Below, in pieces: positions 1 through 7,254 of a DNA stretch of 35,801 nt. Origin of the DNA: JAKJBL01 sp964461335. Lineage in GTDB: Bacteria > Bacillota > Clostridia > Christensenellales > CAG-138. The notes below the pieces were generated by a model. The model was not told the DNA's origin. It saw only the letters and a program-made list of their open reading frames with translations, and searched no databases. The position numbers and the translations under genes were made by a program. The stretch is from assembly GCA_964461335.1 (NCBI GenBank), contig CAYWTY010000007.1, positions 1 to 35,801 of the forward strand, written 5' to 3'. How positions within the stretch are numbered: position 1 is the stretch's first letter; each line of letters begins with the position of its first letter.

Positions 1-128
1 TCAGTTATTATTTTATCTGACAATAGAGGTTTACACAATTTATTCAGCACTCTCTCTTCATCTCCCCAAAGGGTTATTAAATCTTCTGCATGGTTTTCTG
101 TAAGAGGTTCATATTCCAAATCATTCAT
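1..128 (-). CDS. GNAT-like N-acetyltransferase, N-terminal fragment (runs off the window)
   Basis: An open frame of 42 codons starts at the ATG at 128-126 and is still open at the window edge, so only the N-terminus is visible. It begins MNDLEYEPLTENHAEDLI and continues with TLWGDEERV, which matches the first strand and helix of RimJ/RimL-type GNAT acetyltransferases (a pattern like L-x-PLT--DAEDL--LW-D--V). The acetyl-CoA binding loop would lie outside the window. An AGGCGG stretch about 8 bases upstream is a plausible ribosome binding site. The acceptor substrate cannot be judged. Family assignment rests only on this short N-terminal pattern. Confidence 0.55.
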   Translation of the reverse strand, partial: MNDLEYEPLTENHAEDLITLWGDEERVLNKLCKPLLSDKIIT

Positions 129-154
129 AAAATTGCCGCCTAAAATTCATTTGC

Positions 155-183
155 TTATTAAGTTCTTGTATTGCTTACATCAA
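155..183 (-). promoter_or_regulatory. Possible sigma-A promoter for the GNAT-like gene
   Basis: On the minus strand TTGATG (183-178) and TAATAA (160-155) are separated by 17 bases and lie shortly upstream of the GNAT-like start codon. Both boxes deviate from consensus in an AT-rich stretch, so a chance match is possible. I see no gene in the rest of 129-325. Confidence 0.3.
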
Positions 184-325
184 TTAAGCAGTTTGTATTG
201 CGACCCAGTTTCTAACCTTATTCACCAATTGCTTGCGTTATAAATTAGAGTTTAAAAGCTTCGCAATTTACTCAAAACCTCTGCTTCAACGTTTCTTTCG
301 CTTCTTCAAAATAACTTAAAAGAAT

Positions 326-712
326 TTAGCGTGGTCTTTCCCATTCGCCAGTTGCATGGTTTTTTTGCAATACCAAATCAAACCCATCATTATGGTAGAA
401 ATATATCTCGCGGCATTCGGGGTTTAGAATTATTACAAACTCACCTTTTGCCCCAATGGAGCTATTTAAGCCTCCGAATGTAGAGTAAAACTGCATTTCC
501 ATAACCTCAGTTTTATTTGTATCATTCAAGAAGCCTCTTACATAACCCATGGAACTTAGAACGCCAACTTGTAACGTTATTTCATTTCCATCCTCTGAGA
601 CAGAATAATCTGATAAAAATACATCTGTTCTTTTATTAAAGCCGCTGCCGATTACCCAAACCACAGAAACTAGAATTGCAAAAGCTAAAATGATAATAAA
701 TGTTTTTTTCAA
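326..712 (-). CDS. Small membrane-anchored protein of unknown function
   Basis: The 128-residue product has one hydrophobic N-terminal segment (about residues 4-22, IIILAFAILVSVVWVIG) preceded by two lysines, so it is either a signal anchor or an uncleaved signal peptide. There is no lipobox cysteine. The remainder is soluble and beta-rich in appearance, with FLSDYSVSEDGNEITLQVGV and a C-terminal REIYFYHNDGFDLVLQKN. I associate this layout with small uncharacterised Firmicutes proteins. The start codon is TTG at 712-710, chosen because AGAGGG lies 8 bases upstream and no better start is present. It lies among AT-rich accessory genes without an obvious operon partner: 138 bases separate it from the next upstream gene. 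No function can be assigned. Confidence 0.7.
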   Translation of the reverse strand: MKKTFIIILAFAILVSVVWVIGSGFNKRTDVFLSDYSVSEDGNEITLQVGVLSSMGYVRGFLNDTNKTEVMEMQFYSTFGGLNSSIGAKGEFVIILNPECREIYFYHNDGFDLVLQKNHATGEWERPR

Positions 713-850
713 TAACTATCCCTCTCATGTTTTGATATAGAAATTTACCTGCTTCATGTTATACTCATTTTGCAAATGTGTCAAACATCCATAGCTAATA
801 ACCCGCAAATAACCTCTGATTCAAAGTGGCTCATTAAATTGGAATTTGGG

Positions 851-1330
851 TTAAACCTCCTTTAGGCGTTCAATATGGGTAGGAAGATTATCAATTCCTT
901 TAAACTCAGGAACTACAATAGATAATATTTTTTCTTTTATATCCTGACTTACTTTTGCAATACACATTTGCCATTCTCCACCGATACTTTTACAATCATC
1001 TTCAATCAAAATGTCTGGTGCTAACATTTCTACTATGTCTTTATAGCTCTCTTTATGTTCTCTTAATACTAAAAAAGAGCCAGTAAAATCGTACCTTTTT
1101 AAGATTGCTGCTATATTATCAGCCTGCTTATTTTTACGTGAAGTACAGTAAATGATATTTGCTCCTTGTTGTTGCCATGACTTTATTATCTTTACGGCAT
1201 TTCCGATAGGGATATAATCATTATGATTGTACAATGAAATCCATGATCTCGGCTTTATTATCGTTCCCTCTACAAATATCATTATCGTTAAACCAGTGTG
1301 ATGTTTCGCATTTAGTAATATCTTTCGCAT
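851..1330 (-). CDS. HAD-superfamily-like protein, apparently without the catalytic nucleophile
   Basis: The 159-residue protein has the order of motifs of a small HAD phosphatase: an N-terminal strand, then IKSWQQQGANIIYCTSRK (motif II, with the Thr/Ser after the second strand), and a late ILIEDDCKSIGG (motif IV, acidic pair). The first motif, which in active HAD enzymes is DxDGT, reads FVEGT here (about residues 20-24), so the nucleophilic aspartate is absent and the acid/base aspartate is glutamate. Either it is a non-catalytic member or the family uses another chemistry. I chose the ATG at 1330 over an in-frame TTG at 1345, because the GGAAGG ribosome binding site lies between the two, 7 bases before the ATG. 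It is probably an accessory gene; substrate unknown. Confidence 0.6.
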   Translation of the reverse strand: MRKILLNAKHHTGLTIMIFVEGTIIKPRSWISLYNHNDYIPIGNAVKIIKSWQQQGANIIYCTSRKNKQADNIAAILKRYDFTGSFLVLREHKESYKDIVEMLAPDILIEDDCKSIGGEWQMCIAKVSQDIKEKILSIVVPEFKGIDNLPTHIERLKEV

Positions 1331-1421
1331 AATGTTGCCTTCCAAACTCCGGTTTAGCGCTCTTGATAATAAAGCATATCATACCATGCCTTCACATTTC
1401 AAATCCCCCTGGATAGCCTTA

Positions 1422-1620
1422 TCAATTCCGTTTGCCCTTGTTGCATAATAGGCAGATAAGCCATACAATCCCCTCAAGCGCAAGCTCGAAGTTTTCGCTC
1501 TTCATGAGTTTATCGCCAATGTTCTCCAATCCACAGTACCTGCGTGCTATTTCCTTTCTAGCGCGGGTGGGTCATGTCATAGACTACCATAGTCAGGGAG
1601 GCGTAATAAAACCTTCTATG
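1422..1620 (-). pseudogene. Probable frameshifted phage-type gene remnant
   Basis: On the minus strand, one frame reads MVVYDMTHPR and ends at TAG (1560-1558). The frame one base over continues with RKEIARRYCGLENIGDKL at 1559, then MKSENFELALEGIVWLI, and ends at TGA (1424-1422). Joined by a frameshift, the two give a continuous protein-like segment of about 65 residues. The amphipathic helical pattern reminds me of a small tail-associated phage protein (IAxRYGxLxxxG, then a VWLxxLLxNQ helix). No start or ribosome binding site is attached and the C-terminus stops early. It fills most of the 1331-1658 gap between the HAD-like gene and the tRNA terminator. That it is coding debris is fairly likely; the phage identity is inference. 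Confidence 0.4.
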
Positions 1621-1658
1621 TGTGAAAGGATGCCGTTATTATTGCGGAGTTAAGAAAA

Positions 1659-1703
1659 CAAAAAAGTGCTGCACCATCTGCAATACTACAAATGATGCAA
1701 CAC
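1659..1703 (-). terminator. Rho-independent terminator of the tRNA-Leu gene
   Basis: In the minus-strand RNA a 15-base-pair stem (1703-1689 with 1680-1666) closes an 8-base loop and is followed by a run of U residues (1665 onward). Three of the pairs are G-U wobbles, so the stem is perfect only in the minus-strand transcript. That fixes its direction. It begins 4 bases after the encoded CCA end of the tRNA. Confidence 0.9.
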
Positions 1704-1706
1704 TGA

Positions 1707-1793
1707 TGGTGCCGGTGGTCGGACTCGAACCGACACGGTATCGCTACCAACGGATTTTGAGTCCGTCACGTCTGCCAATTCCATCACACCGGC
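1707..1793 (-). tRNA. tRNA-Leu (anticodon CAA)
   Basis: The minus strand folds as a class II tRNA of 87 bases. The 7-bp acceptor stem is GCCGGTG with CACCGGC, followed by discriminator A and a genomically encoded CCA. The D arm contains TTGGCAGA. The anticodon stem is ACGGA/TCCGT with loop CTCAAAA, giving anticodon CAA, which reads UUG leucine codons. The long variable arm pairs GGTA with TACC, and the T arm is GTCGG-TTCGAGT-CCGAC. It has its own promoter just upstream and a strong terminator just downstream, so it is a single-gene unit. Its 3' end faces the accessory genes of the left edge, a common arrangement where mobile elements integrate. I found no duplicated 3' tRNA segment inside the window. 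Confidence 0.97.
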
Positions 1794-1808
1794 TTCATTA
1801 CAAACGGT

Positions 1809-1837
1809 ATTTTACCATAGCGCAATAGTGTTTGCAA
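1809..1837 (-). promoter_or_regulatory. Promoter of tRNA-Leu
   Basis: Minus strand TTGCAA (1837-1832), 17-base spacer, TAAAAT (1814-1809), with an extended -10 TG one base upstream of the -10 box. The predicted start lies roughly 10 bases before the mature tRNA 5' end. Confidence 0.75.
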
Positions 1838-1902
1838 TGCCTAAAGCCTATAGGAATCTACTAGAAATACAAGTAACAATATTATAAATCCAGCATAACC
1901 AC

Positions 1903-3048
1903 TTATTTCTTTAAATGGTGAAATAGCAGCAGATACTTTGTTGCGCTGCGTGGGTGGTCGGACTTAATTTCATAATGGATACCCTTATCTGTAGTAAATA
2001 TCAATGTGCTCTGCCCATAAATCGCCATATCGGATATTTCACTAAACGTGAAACTAATATCACCGCAAATAAGCCTGTCTTTAAACATTTTTAGAGCGTC
2101 TTTTGCAACTAAAGAGCTGCTTACACCTGGGTTAACGCATGATAAACTTTGTTCAACATCGCTGACAATTGGTTCTTCGCCTGCACAATGTGCTCTTTGG
2201 AGCAGCTCTTCTGTTTGCCAAGCATCCCATTGGGTTATTGTAGAAAAGGGCAGGCTAGTTCCCTCGAGGTAACCATATTCAGTATAAATAGCTTCAAGCC
2301 CACACTCGCATTTTAAGAGATTATCCTTACTGTGCATTGTGCAGATATTTTTGCAGTTAGGGCAAACGTACAAAGCAGTTTCAAGCTCCTCAGCAAGCCG
2401 TTTACCGATAAAACGCACCGGGTTATCTTTTTGGCGCTCGTAGGCATCCTCATAGAGGTCTTTTTTAATAATGGCGTCTACTTGTGCAACAGTCATGATA
2501 CTAAGTTCTTGAGCTGAATAAACGCCTGCTGCGTAGCCGAGCATCCTGCCTCGCCGTAATGATGTACTCCAGCGCGGAGAAGTAAAGTATCCGCCCTCCA
2601 GCTTGAAAGTCACAAGCGATGCGCCGCTTGCCTTCACAAGCTTTGCTGTTGATGGCAGAATATCGCATGTAAGACCATTAAAAGACCTGTTGCCTTCTGC
2701 AAATATGCAAATGTTTAAGCCTGCGCGCAGGCGGCGCAGAACTTCCAAGACAGTTCTTGCATCAGTTGTACCTTTTATGCGCGCTATAGGGGAAAAGCAC
2801 CAGTTCAGCAGCTTTGAGGCTGTTCCCCATCTATATATGTGTTCGCTTGCTACAAAGTACATAAACTGTGGGAAACTAACACCCAGAAGAATAGGGTCGA
2901 AATCCATATTATGGTTGCTAAGAACAATATACGGGGGTTTAAGATTGGGTATAGGTTTGTATTTAAAAGCAAATTTAATTTTCACAAACGGTGACAACAG
3001 AAAACGCAGTACTTTATAAATAAACGTATGTCGCTTATAGTTCTTCAT
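1903..3048 (-). CDS. PlsC-type 1-acyl-sn-glycerol-3-phosphate acyltransferase with C-terminal zinc ribbon
   Basis: Enzymes of this family transfer an acyl chain to lysophosphatidic acid at the membrane in phospholipid synthesis. Residues about 40-56 contain LSNHNMDFDPILLG, the catalytic HX4D motif. IFAEGNRSFNG near residue 115 is the EGTRS-like glycerol-phosphate binding motif. At 381 residues the protein is much longer than a typical 200-250-residue PlsC. The extra part carries CPNCKNIC followed by LKCECG near residues 229-252, four cysteines arranged as a zinc ribbon, and then a tail with no recognised domain. The role of the ribbon is unknown. The ATG at 3048 has a weak AGGT site 5 bases upstream. 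The gene is separated from its upstream neighbour by about 90 bases and probably has its own promoter. Confidence 0.85.
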   Translation of the reverse strand: MKNYKRHTFIYKVLRFLLSPFVKIKFAFKYKPIPNLKPPYIVLSNHNMDFDPILLGVSFPQFMYFVASEHIYRWGTASKLLNWCFSPIARIKGTTDARTVLEVLRRLRAGLNICIFAEGNRSFNGLTCDILPSTAKLVKASGASLVTFKLEGGYFTSPRWSTSLRRGRMLGYAAGVYSAQELSIMTVAQVDAIIKKDLYEDAYERQKDNPVRFIGKRLAEELETALYVCPNCKNICTMHSKDNLLKCECGLEAIYTEYGYLEGTSLPFSTITQWDAWQTEELLQRAHCAGEEPIVSDVEQSLSCVNPGVSSSLVAKDALKMFKDRLICGDISFTFSEISDMAIYGQSTLIFTTDKGIHYEIKSDHPRSATKYLLLFHHLKK

Positions 3049-3139
3049 AGCATACCTATATTATTAGCTTTTTAAAGTAGAACATGGGAATTCGGATGCA
3101 AGTATTGAATATGGTTGGAGAAAAACAGTATGTAACGCG

Positions 3140-4171
3140 CTATTCCTCCAAAATTAGAGATGGTGCTTGCTCGCTGAGTACGTTACGGCTAAACTCCTTC
3201 CTTAATGCATTCACTAAAGAGGTTAGCGTATCATAGGGGAGTAAAGGGGTATTGTATTTAGGAATATCCAGCTTTTCGTTGTAAAGGGGTACATATCCTT
3301 GATATTGGTTTATTGGGAAATAATACTTCTGCTTGTTGTCAGGGCTTGAAACTAAGAAAAATACGTATATATTTCCTTCTGATAGTTGTAAAGACGAAGC
3401 ATCGTGTATTTCTTTTATTTGAAGTGTAGAGGAATCAAGCATACCGCCCAAATCTTGAGTGCTATGAACTAATTCCACCATATCCCCGTAAGCTAATGCG
3501 CCCTTTATAGAGCCGAAGGCTTCAATTGTTACATTAGCTGCATCACATTGTGCCTTTTCCATTGCACCACCGCTTTGGAGCACAAAGCTTTGTTTGCCTA
3601 CTCGTACAGGCGAGGCTACCCGCCCTATGAAGATTTCTTCTGCTGCATTTGAAAGTTCAGCTAAGGTATTATAATAAAACACAGATGCAGGTGCGCTAAC
3701 TATAGAAGCAAGCTGTTTGAATTCATCAAGAAGTGCTTTGAGCGGAAGGCGTCTGCCGCTATCTAAAACAAGCTCCTCCCCAACAATAGGAATAGGGGCG
3801 CCAGATACGAGTGAAAACCCTAAGACATCCTCTGCATAGTGCACATCCTCACCTTGTGTAAGAAAAAGAAGATATTCACTGCCTTCGCTCATTGCCCCTT
3901 CTGAATAATGAATGATATCACCTGTTTTAGACTCGCCTGCATATATTTTGCTTACTTCAAGGTCATAGCATAACTCGCCTGAAGTGTTTATATGGCTTCC
4001 GCTGCAAACACCCGAGACAACTAAGCTTGAGTTTTTATAATCAACCCTGAAACCAGTAAGCGCCCGCTCTTCCTCCTGCAACGAATTCCCCATTGAATTA
4101 ACAACAGGGCTTGAGCATGCACCAAGCAACAAGGAAAGAATGGCTATTCCAAGAAGAAGCTTCAGTTTCAT
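3140..4171 (-). CDS. Lipoprotein of unknown function
   Basis: The 343-residue product begins with a lipoprotein signal peptide (MKLKLLLGIAILSLLLGACS), with lipobox LLGAC and the modified cysteine at residue 19. It should therefore be anchored on the outer face of the membrane. The mature part has two similar halves built of short beta segments around conserved SxxxxGDxIxY-type patterns (for example SKIYAGESKTGDIIHYSEG and SIKGALAYGDMVELVHS, each followed by YLLFL or YVFFL). This suggests a duplicated beta-barrel domain with an exposed FL strand. I do not recognise the family. GGAG lies 9 bases upstream of the ATG. It sits downstream of recR in the same direction, but the 117-base gap argues against tight coupling. 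Confidence 0.75.
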   Translation of the reverse strand: MKLKLLLGIAILSLLLGACSSPVVNSMGNSLQEEERALTGFRVDYKNSSLVVSGVCSGSHINTSGELCYDLEVSKIYAGESKTGDIIHYSEGAMSEGSEYLLFLTQGEDVHYAEDVLGFSLVSGAPIPIVGEELVLDSGRRLPLKALLDEFKQLASIVSAPASVFYYNTLAELSNAAEEIFIGRVASPVRVGKQSFVLQSGGAMEKAQCDAANVTIEAFGSIKGALAYGDMVELVHSTQDLGGMLDSSTLQIKEIHDASSLQLSEGNIYVFFLVSSPDNKQKYYFPINQYQGYVPLYNEKLDIPKYNTPLLPYDTLTSLVNALRKEFSRNVLSEQAPSLILEE

Positions 4172-4288
4172 TGCTATTGTCTCCTATCCGCTGCAGTAAA
4201 ACTCAATAAAGCAAACCCGCATTTATGGTTAAGACGCTCCAAGTTGGCTTTGGTTGCAAGAATATGCTTGTGCAAGAGCACTATTTCG

Positions 4289-4888
4289 CTACATATCCCT
4301 TCTGCCTAAAAGCGCCCGCGCAATCGTTACACCATCAATATAATCAAGATTACCGCCAATAGGCACCCCATGTGCTATGCGTGTTATCCGGACCTCGTAC
4401 TCCTTTAGCAAGCGAGCTATATATACAGCCGTTGCCTCACCTTCTACATCAGGGTTTGTGGCAAGCACAACTTCCCTAATGCCACCCGCTTTAACACGTT
4501 CTTCTAGCTCATTTATGCGCAACTCACCCGGCCCTATATTATCCATTGGCGAAAGCGCGCCTAAAAGAACATGATACCTCCCATTAAACTCCCGAGACTT
4601 TTCCATTGCCAATACATCGCGCGCATCCTGAACTACGCAAATAATACTATCATCGCGCTTAGGGTCTTTGCATAGTGTGCAGGGTGAGTCATCTGTGTAC
4701 CCGCCACAAATCGGGCAGTGGTGTACAAGTTTTCTTGCGAGCACAATTGCCTCTGCAAGCTCCAAGGCTTGCGCTTCAGGTGCACCGATGAGATAATACG
4801 CAAGCCTTTGCGCAGTCTTCGGGCCTACCCCTGGAAGACGAGCTAACTGCGCACTTAAGCGCGAGATAGGCTCTACTACAGGTATCAT
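4289..4888 (-). CDS. recR: Recombination protein RecR
   Basis: RecR loads RecA with RecO during recombinational repair of single-stranded gaps. The 199-residue length is the family norm. The order is correct: an N-terminal helix-hairpin-helix (LARLPGVGPKTAQRLAYYL, residues 16-34), a four-cysteine zinc finger (CPICGGYTDDSPCTLC, about 58-73), then the Toprim domain (IICVVQDARDVLAMEKS, with RYHVLLGALSPMDNIGP) and the C-terminal Walker-B-like ITRIAHGVPIGGNLDYID. The start codon lies 2 bases after the ybaB stop, so the two are co-transcribed and probably translationally coupled. This is the classic ybaB-recR pair, but dnaX, which often precedes it, is absent; the operon starts with ybaB here. Confidence 0.97.
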   Translation of the reverse strand: MIPVVEPISRLSAQLARLPGVGPKTAQRLAYYLIGAPEAQALELAEAIVLARKLVHHCPICGGYTDDSPCTLCKDPKRDDSIICVVQDARDVLAMEKSREFNGRYHVLLGALSPMDNIGPGELRINELEERVKAGGIREVVLATNPDVEGEATAVYIARLLKEYEVRITRIAHGVPIGGNLDYIDGVTIARALLGRRDM

Positions 4889-4890
4889 AT

Positions 4891-5223
4891 CTAAAGACCC
4901 AACCCCATTCCGCCTGTAAGCTTGCCCATTTCTGCGCTGGTTGTATCTTCAGCAGCGCGCAAAGCCTCGTTGATAGCAGCTTTAACAAGGTCCTCGAGCA
5001 TCTCCACATCATTTGGGTCTACGCAGGAGGGGTCGATTTCAATGCTTTTGACTTCTTTTCTGCCATAAACAGTTGCCTTAACAACTCCTCCGGCTTGTGC
5101 GCTGAATTCCCTCTCACCTAATTCGCCCTGCAAGCGTGCAACTTCTTGCTGCATCTTTTGCGCCTGCTTAATCATCTGCTGCATATTAGCACCACCCATC
5201 CCTGGGAAACCGCCCTTAGCCAT
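4891..5223 (-). CDS. ybaB: YbaB/EbfC nucleoid-associated protein
   Basis: A small dimeric nucleoid-associated protein that binds DNA. The 110 residues show the expected methionine- and glutamine-rich N-terminal helix (GMGGANMQQMIKQAQKMQQE), then the beta sheet with GVVKATVYGRKEVKSIEID and a C-terminal helix ending in a glycine/methionine-rich tail. I place the start at the ATG at 5223 rather than at an in-frame TTG 12 bases upstream, because GGAGG lies between the two, 5 bases before the ATG. It heads the ybaB-recR operon and has a good promoter about 35 bases upstream. Confidence 0.95.
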   Translation of the reverse strand: MAKGGFPGMGGANMQQMIKQAQKMQQEVARLQGELGEREFSAQAGGVVKATVYGRKEVKSIEIDPSCVDPNDVEMLEDLVKAAINEALRAAEDTTSAEMGKLTGGMGLGL

Positions 5224-5532
5224 ATTTACCTCCAAGTCAAGCTGCTATATCAATGCATTATACCATAATACACACAAAGCGTGCAAACCGGAGCTTGCGT
5301 AAGTCCATACTAAATATTGGGAACTAACTAACCATTGCCATCAATTGCTGCACAAATGAAACACGCAACTACTGTCTGTTGGCCTTGCATTAAAGTAAAT
5401 CCGCAATGTAATATATAATCTGCTGATTTTTGGAATATTCCTTTGCATAATAATATTGTATAATAAGTGTTAGAAACATATCCCTATTTCTCTCATTGCA
5501 TGAAGCATATAACTTACGAAGGGTGGTTAAAT
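5224..5532. other. Divergent intergenic region between ybaB and the IlvN-like gene
   Basis: This 309-base gap contains the ybaB promoter on the minus strand (5257-5286). On the plus side there is an AT-rich stretch with TATAAT at 5459-5464 that may belong to the downstream gene, although no convincing -35 box sits 17 bases before it. I see no leucine- or isoleucine-rich leader peptide, no T-box and no strong hairpin, so classical ilv attenuation is not supported. Confidence 0.5.
5257..5286 (-). promoter_or_regulatory. Promoter of ybaB-recR
   Basis: Minus strand TTGCAC (5286-5281), 18-base spacer, perfect TATAAT (5262-5257), with an extended -10 TG one base before the box. The start codon follows about 33 bases downstream. 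Confidence 0.65.
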
Positions 5533-6006
5533 ATGAAAGCGCAAAGTGTTCATATCCTCACTTTATTAGTTGACAACGAGTTTGGTGTGCTCACTAGAAT
5601 CACAGGGCAAATCCGCAGGGAAGGGTGGAACATTAAAAGCCTTGCTGTTGCAGAAACAACAGAAGAAGCGATTTCGCGCATTACTCTTGCTCTTGAATGT
5701 TTTGACGCAAAATTGCAGGATGTAATACAGAGGCTTTCACGGCTTGAGTGTGTACGCTCGGTGATTGCTTACAGGCCTGAGGAGCATATATGCCGTGAAC
5801 TATTAATGGCCCGGGTTTCTGTACCACAAGAAGATATTGCAGAAATCATCAAACAGTTTGGCGCTCGTGTAATTAGCAGCGAAGGCAATAGCCTTGTTGT
5901 AGAGCTTACAGCAGAACAGGCAAGTGTAGATAGTTTTTTGCATGAGCTGCAAAAGTTTGGCAAGGTTCAAGCAGCACGAACAGGCGCAATTACTTTAGAA
6001 AGATAA
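5533..6006 (+). CDS. ilvN: Acetolactate synthase small (regulatory) subunit-like ACT protein
   Basis: The small subunit binds valine through its ACT domain and activates and feedback-controls the acetolactate synthase large subunit in branched-chain amino acid synthesis. The 157-residue product has the N-terminal ACT pattern HILTLLVDNEFGVLTRITG, then RREGWNIKSLAVAETTEE, and a C-terminal half with ELLMARVSV and a second alpha/beta region. The length fits the family. I chose the ATG at 5533 because GGGTGG lies about 6 bases upstream and the ACT domain begins directly after it; an upstream in-frame extension has no ribosome binding site. No large subunit (ilvB) or other ilv gene is adjacent. The next gene is butyrate kinase 20 bases away, so the usual context is missing. 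Confidence 0.85.
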   Translation: MKAQSVHILTLLVDNEFGVLTRITGQIRREGWNIKSLAVAETTEEAISRITLALECFDAKLQDVIQRLSRLECVRSVIAYRPEEHICRELLMARVSVPQEDIAEIIKQFGARVISSEGNSLVVELTAEQASVDSFLHELQKFGKVQAARTGAITLER

Positions 6007-6026
6007 TTTTCAGAAAGGAAAGAGCC

Positions 6027-7112
6027 ATGAGCGAAAAGAGCACTTATCGTTTTTTAGTTATCAATCCTGGTTCTACATCGACAAAGCTCGGAGTGTTTCA
6101 GGATGAAAAATTAGAGCTTGAAGACATTGTTCGTCATTCCAGAAATGAAATTGAAAAGTATCCCTCAATTGTTGACCAAAAGGATATGAGGCGGACGCTT
6201 ATAGAAAAACTCGTAGCTGACTATGGGTTGAAGATGGTTGACTTTGATGCAATAGTTGGCAGAGGGGGTTTGGTTCGACCAATAGAAAGTGGAGTCTATA
6301 CAGTAAACGAGCGCATGCTTTATGATTTGACACACTCAACAGCAGCAACGCACGCATCATCGCTTGGGGGAATAATCGCTCTCGAAATCGCCCAAACAAT
6401 AGGTAAGCCAGCATTTGTCGTTGACCCAATAGTTGTTGATGAATTAGACCCATTTGCACGGCTGAGCGGGATGCCAGGTGTTGAAAGGCGAAGTGTCTTT
6501 CACGCGCTTAACCAAAAAGCCGTAGCAAGGCGTTGTGCAAAGGAAATGGGCAAGAAATACGAGGATTGTCGTTTTGTTGTAGCACATATGGGCGGAGGCA
6601 TAACTGTAGGTGCACATAGATATGGCCGCGTAATCGATGTAAATGACGGAATAGCAGGCGAGGGGCCATTTACGCCTGAGAGAACAGGCGGCATCCCTGC
6701 AGAGCCGCTGATACGCATGTGTTTTTCCGGAACATTTACTGAAACCGAACTTGTTAATTATGTAACGCGTGGCGGAGGGATGAGCGCATATCTTGGCACA
6801 AATGATTTACGCGCTTGTGAGCGCCTTATTAAAGAAGGCGATGATTATGCAGATTTGGTGCTCGAATCTATGGCATATCAAGTGTCAAAAGAAATCGGCG
6901 CAATGGTTGCAGTGCTTGATGGCAGAGTAGATGCAATTATCTTAACAGGAGGGCTTGCTTTTAGCAATCGCTTTACTGGGGCAATAAAAAACCGTGTGAG
7001 CCTAATTGCGCCTGTTAATGTATATCCCGGTGAAGATGAACTTAGGGCCTTGGCAGAAGGCGCACTTCGCGTATTAAGAGGCGAGGAAAAACCCAGAGAA
7101 TATGTCGGTTAA
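6027..7112 (+). CDS. buk: Butyrate kinase
   Basis: Converts butyryl phosphate and ADP to butyrate and ATP, the last step of the phosphotransbutyrylase route; related kinases also act on branched short-chain acyl phosphates. The 361-residue protein starts with the ASKHA phosphate-binding loop LVINPGSTSTKLGVF. It has the family's VGRGGLVRPIESGVY, VAHMGGGITVGAHRYGRVIDV (adenosine/phosphate region) and the C-terminal AIILTGGLAFSNRF motif. AGGAAAG lies about 7 bases before the ATG. The gene follows the IlvN-like gene by 20 bases and is likely co-transcribed. No phosphate butyryltransferase (ptb) is next to it. Pairing with a branched-chain regulator hints at isobutyrate or isovalerate metabolism, but that is inference. 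Confidence 0.93.
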   Translation: MSEKSTYRFLVINPGSTSTKLGVFQDEKLELEDIVRHSRNEIEKYPSIVDQKDMRRTLIEKLVADYGLKMVDFDAIVGRGGLVRPIESGVYTVNERMLYDLTHSTAATHASSLGGIIALEIAQTIGKPAFVVDPIVVDELDPFARLSGMPGVERRSVFHALNQKAVARRCAKEMGKKYEDCRFVVAHMGGGITVGAHRYGRVIDVNDGIAGEGPFTPERTGGIPAEPLIRMCFSGTFTETELVNYVTRGGGMSAYLGTNDLRACERLIKEGDDYADLVLESMAYQVSKEIGAMVAVLDGRVDAIILTGGLAFSNRFTGAIKNRVSLIAPVNVYPGEDELRALAEGALRVLRGEEKPREYVG

Positions 7113-7150
7113 CAAGCAGAGCCTTTGCTAAACATCATTATGTAAACTTA

Positions 7151-7177
7151 AAGGGGAGCGGTTTTGGCGCTCCCCTT
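7151..7177. terminator. GC-rich hairpin after buk (weak terminator)
   Basis: AAGGGGAGCG (7151-7160) pairs perfectly with CGCTCCCCTT (7168-7177) around a 7-base loop. It lies between the convergent buk and M24 peptidase genes. Neither flank has a real T run, so it may be a weak or bidirectional terminator or an RNA-stabilising end. Confidence 0.5.
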
Positions 7178-7254
7178 AAGCATATCTTGAGATTAAGATT
7201 ATAGTCAGCAGATCTTATCGATTGGTAAAGAGTTAAGCTTCAAGAACAAAGGTT

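Noticed and set aside
1432..1653. Plus-strand open frame of 73 codons
   Set aside because: No ribosome binding site; it is antisense to the frameshifted minus-strand remnant, which has the more protein-like composition.
1622..1828. Plus-strand open frame of 68 codons with VVGLEPTRYRYQRILSPSR
   Set aside because: It is the antisense of tRNA-Leu; this peptide pattern is a well-known false gene over tRNA-Leu genes.
5221..5235. Upstream TTG start for ybaB (similar case at 26645-26659)
   Set aside because: The TTG overlaps the GGAGG ribosome binding site that serves the ATG 12 bases downstream.
5467..5532. N-terminal extension of the IlvN-like protein
   Set aside because: The ACT domain begins at the ATG at 5533, which has its own ribosome binding site; the extension has none.
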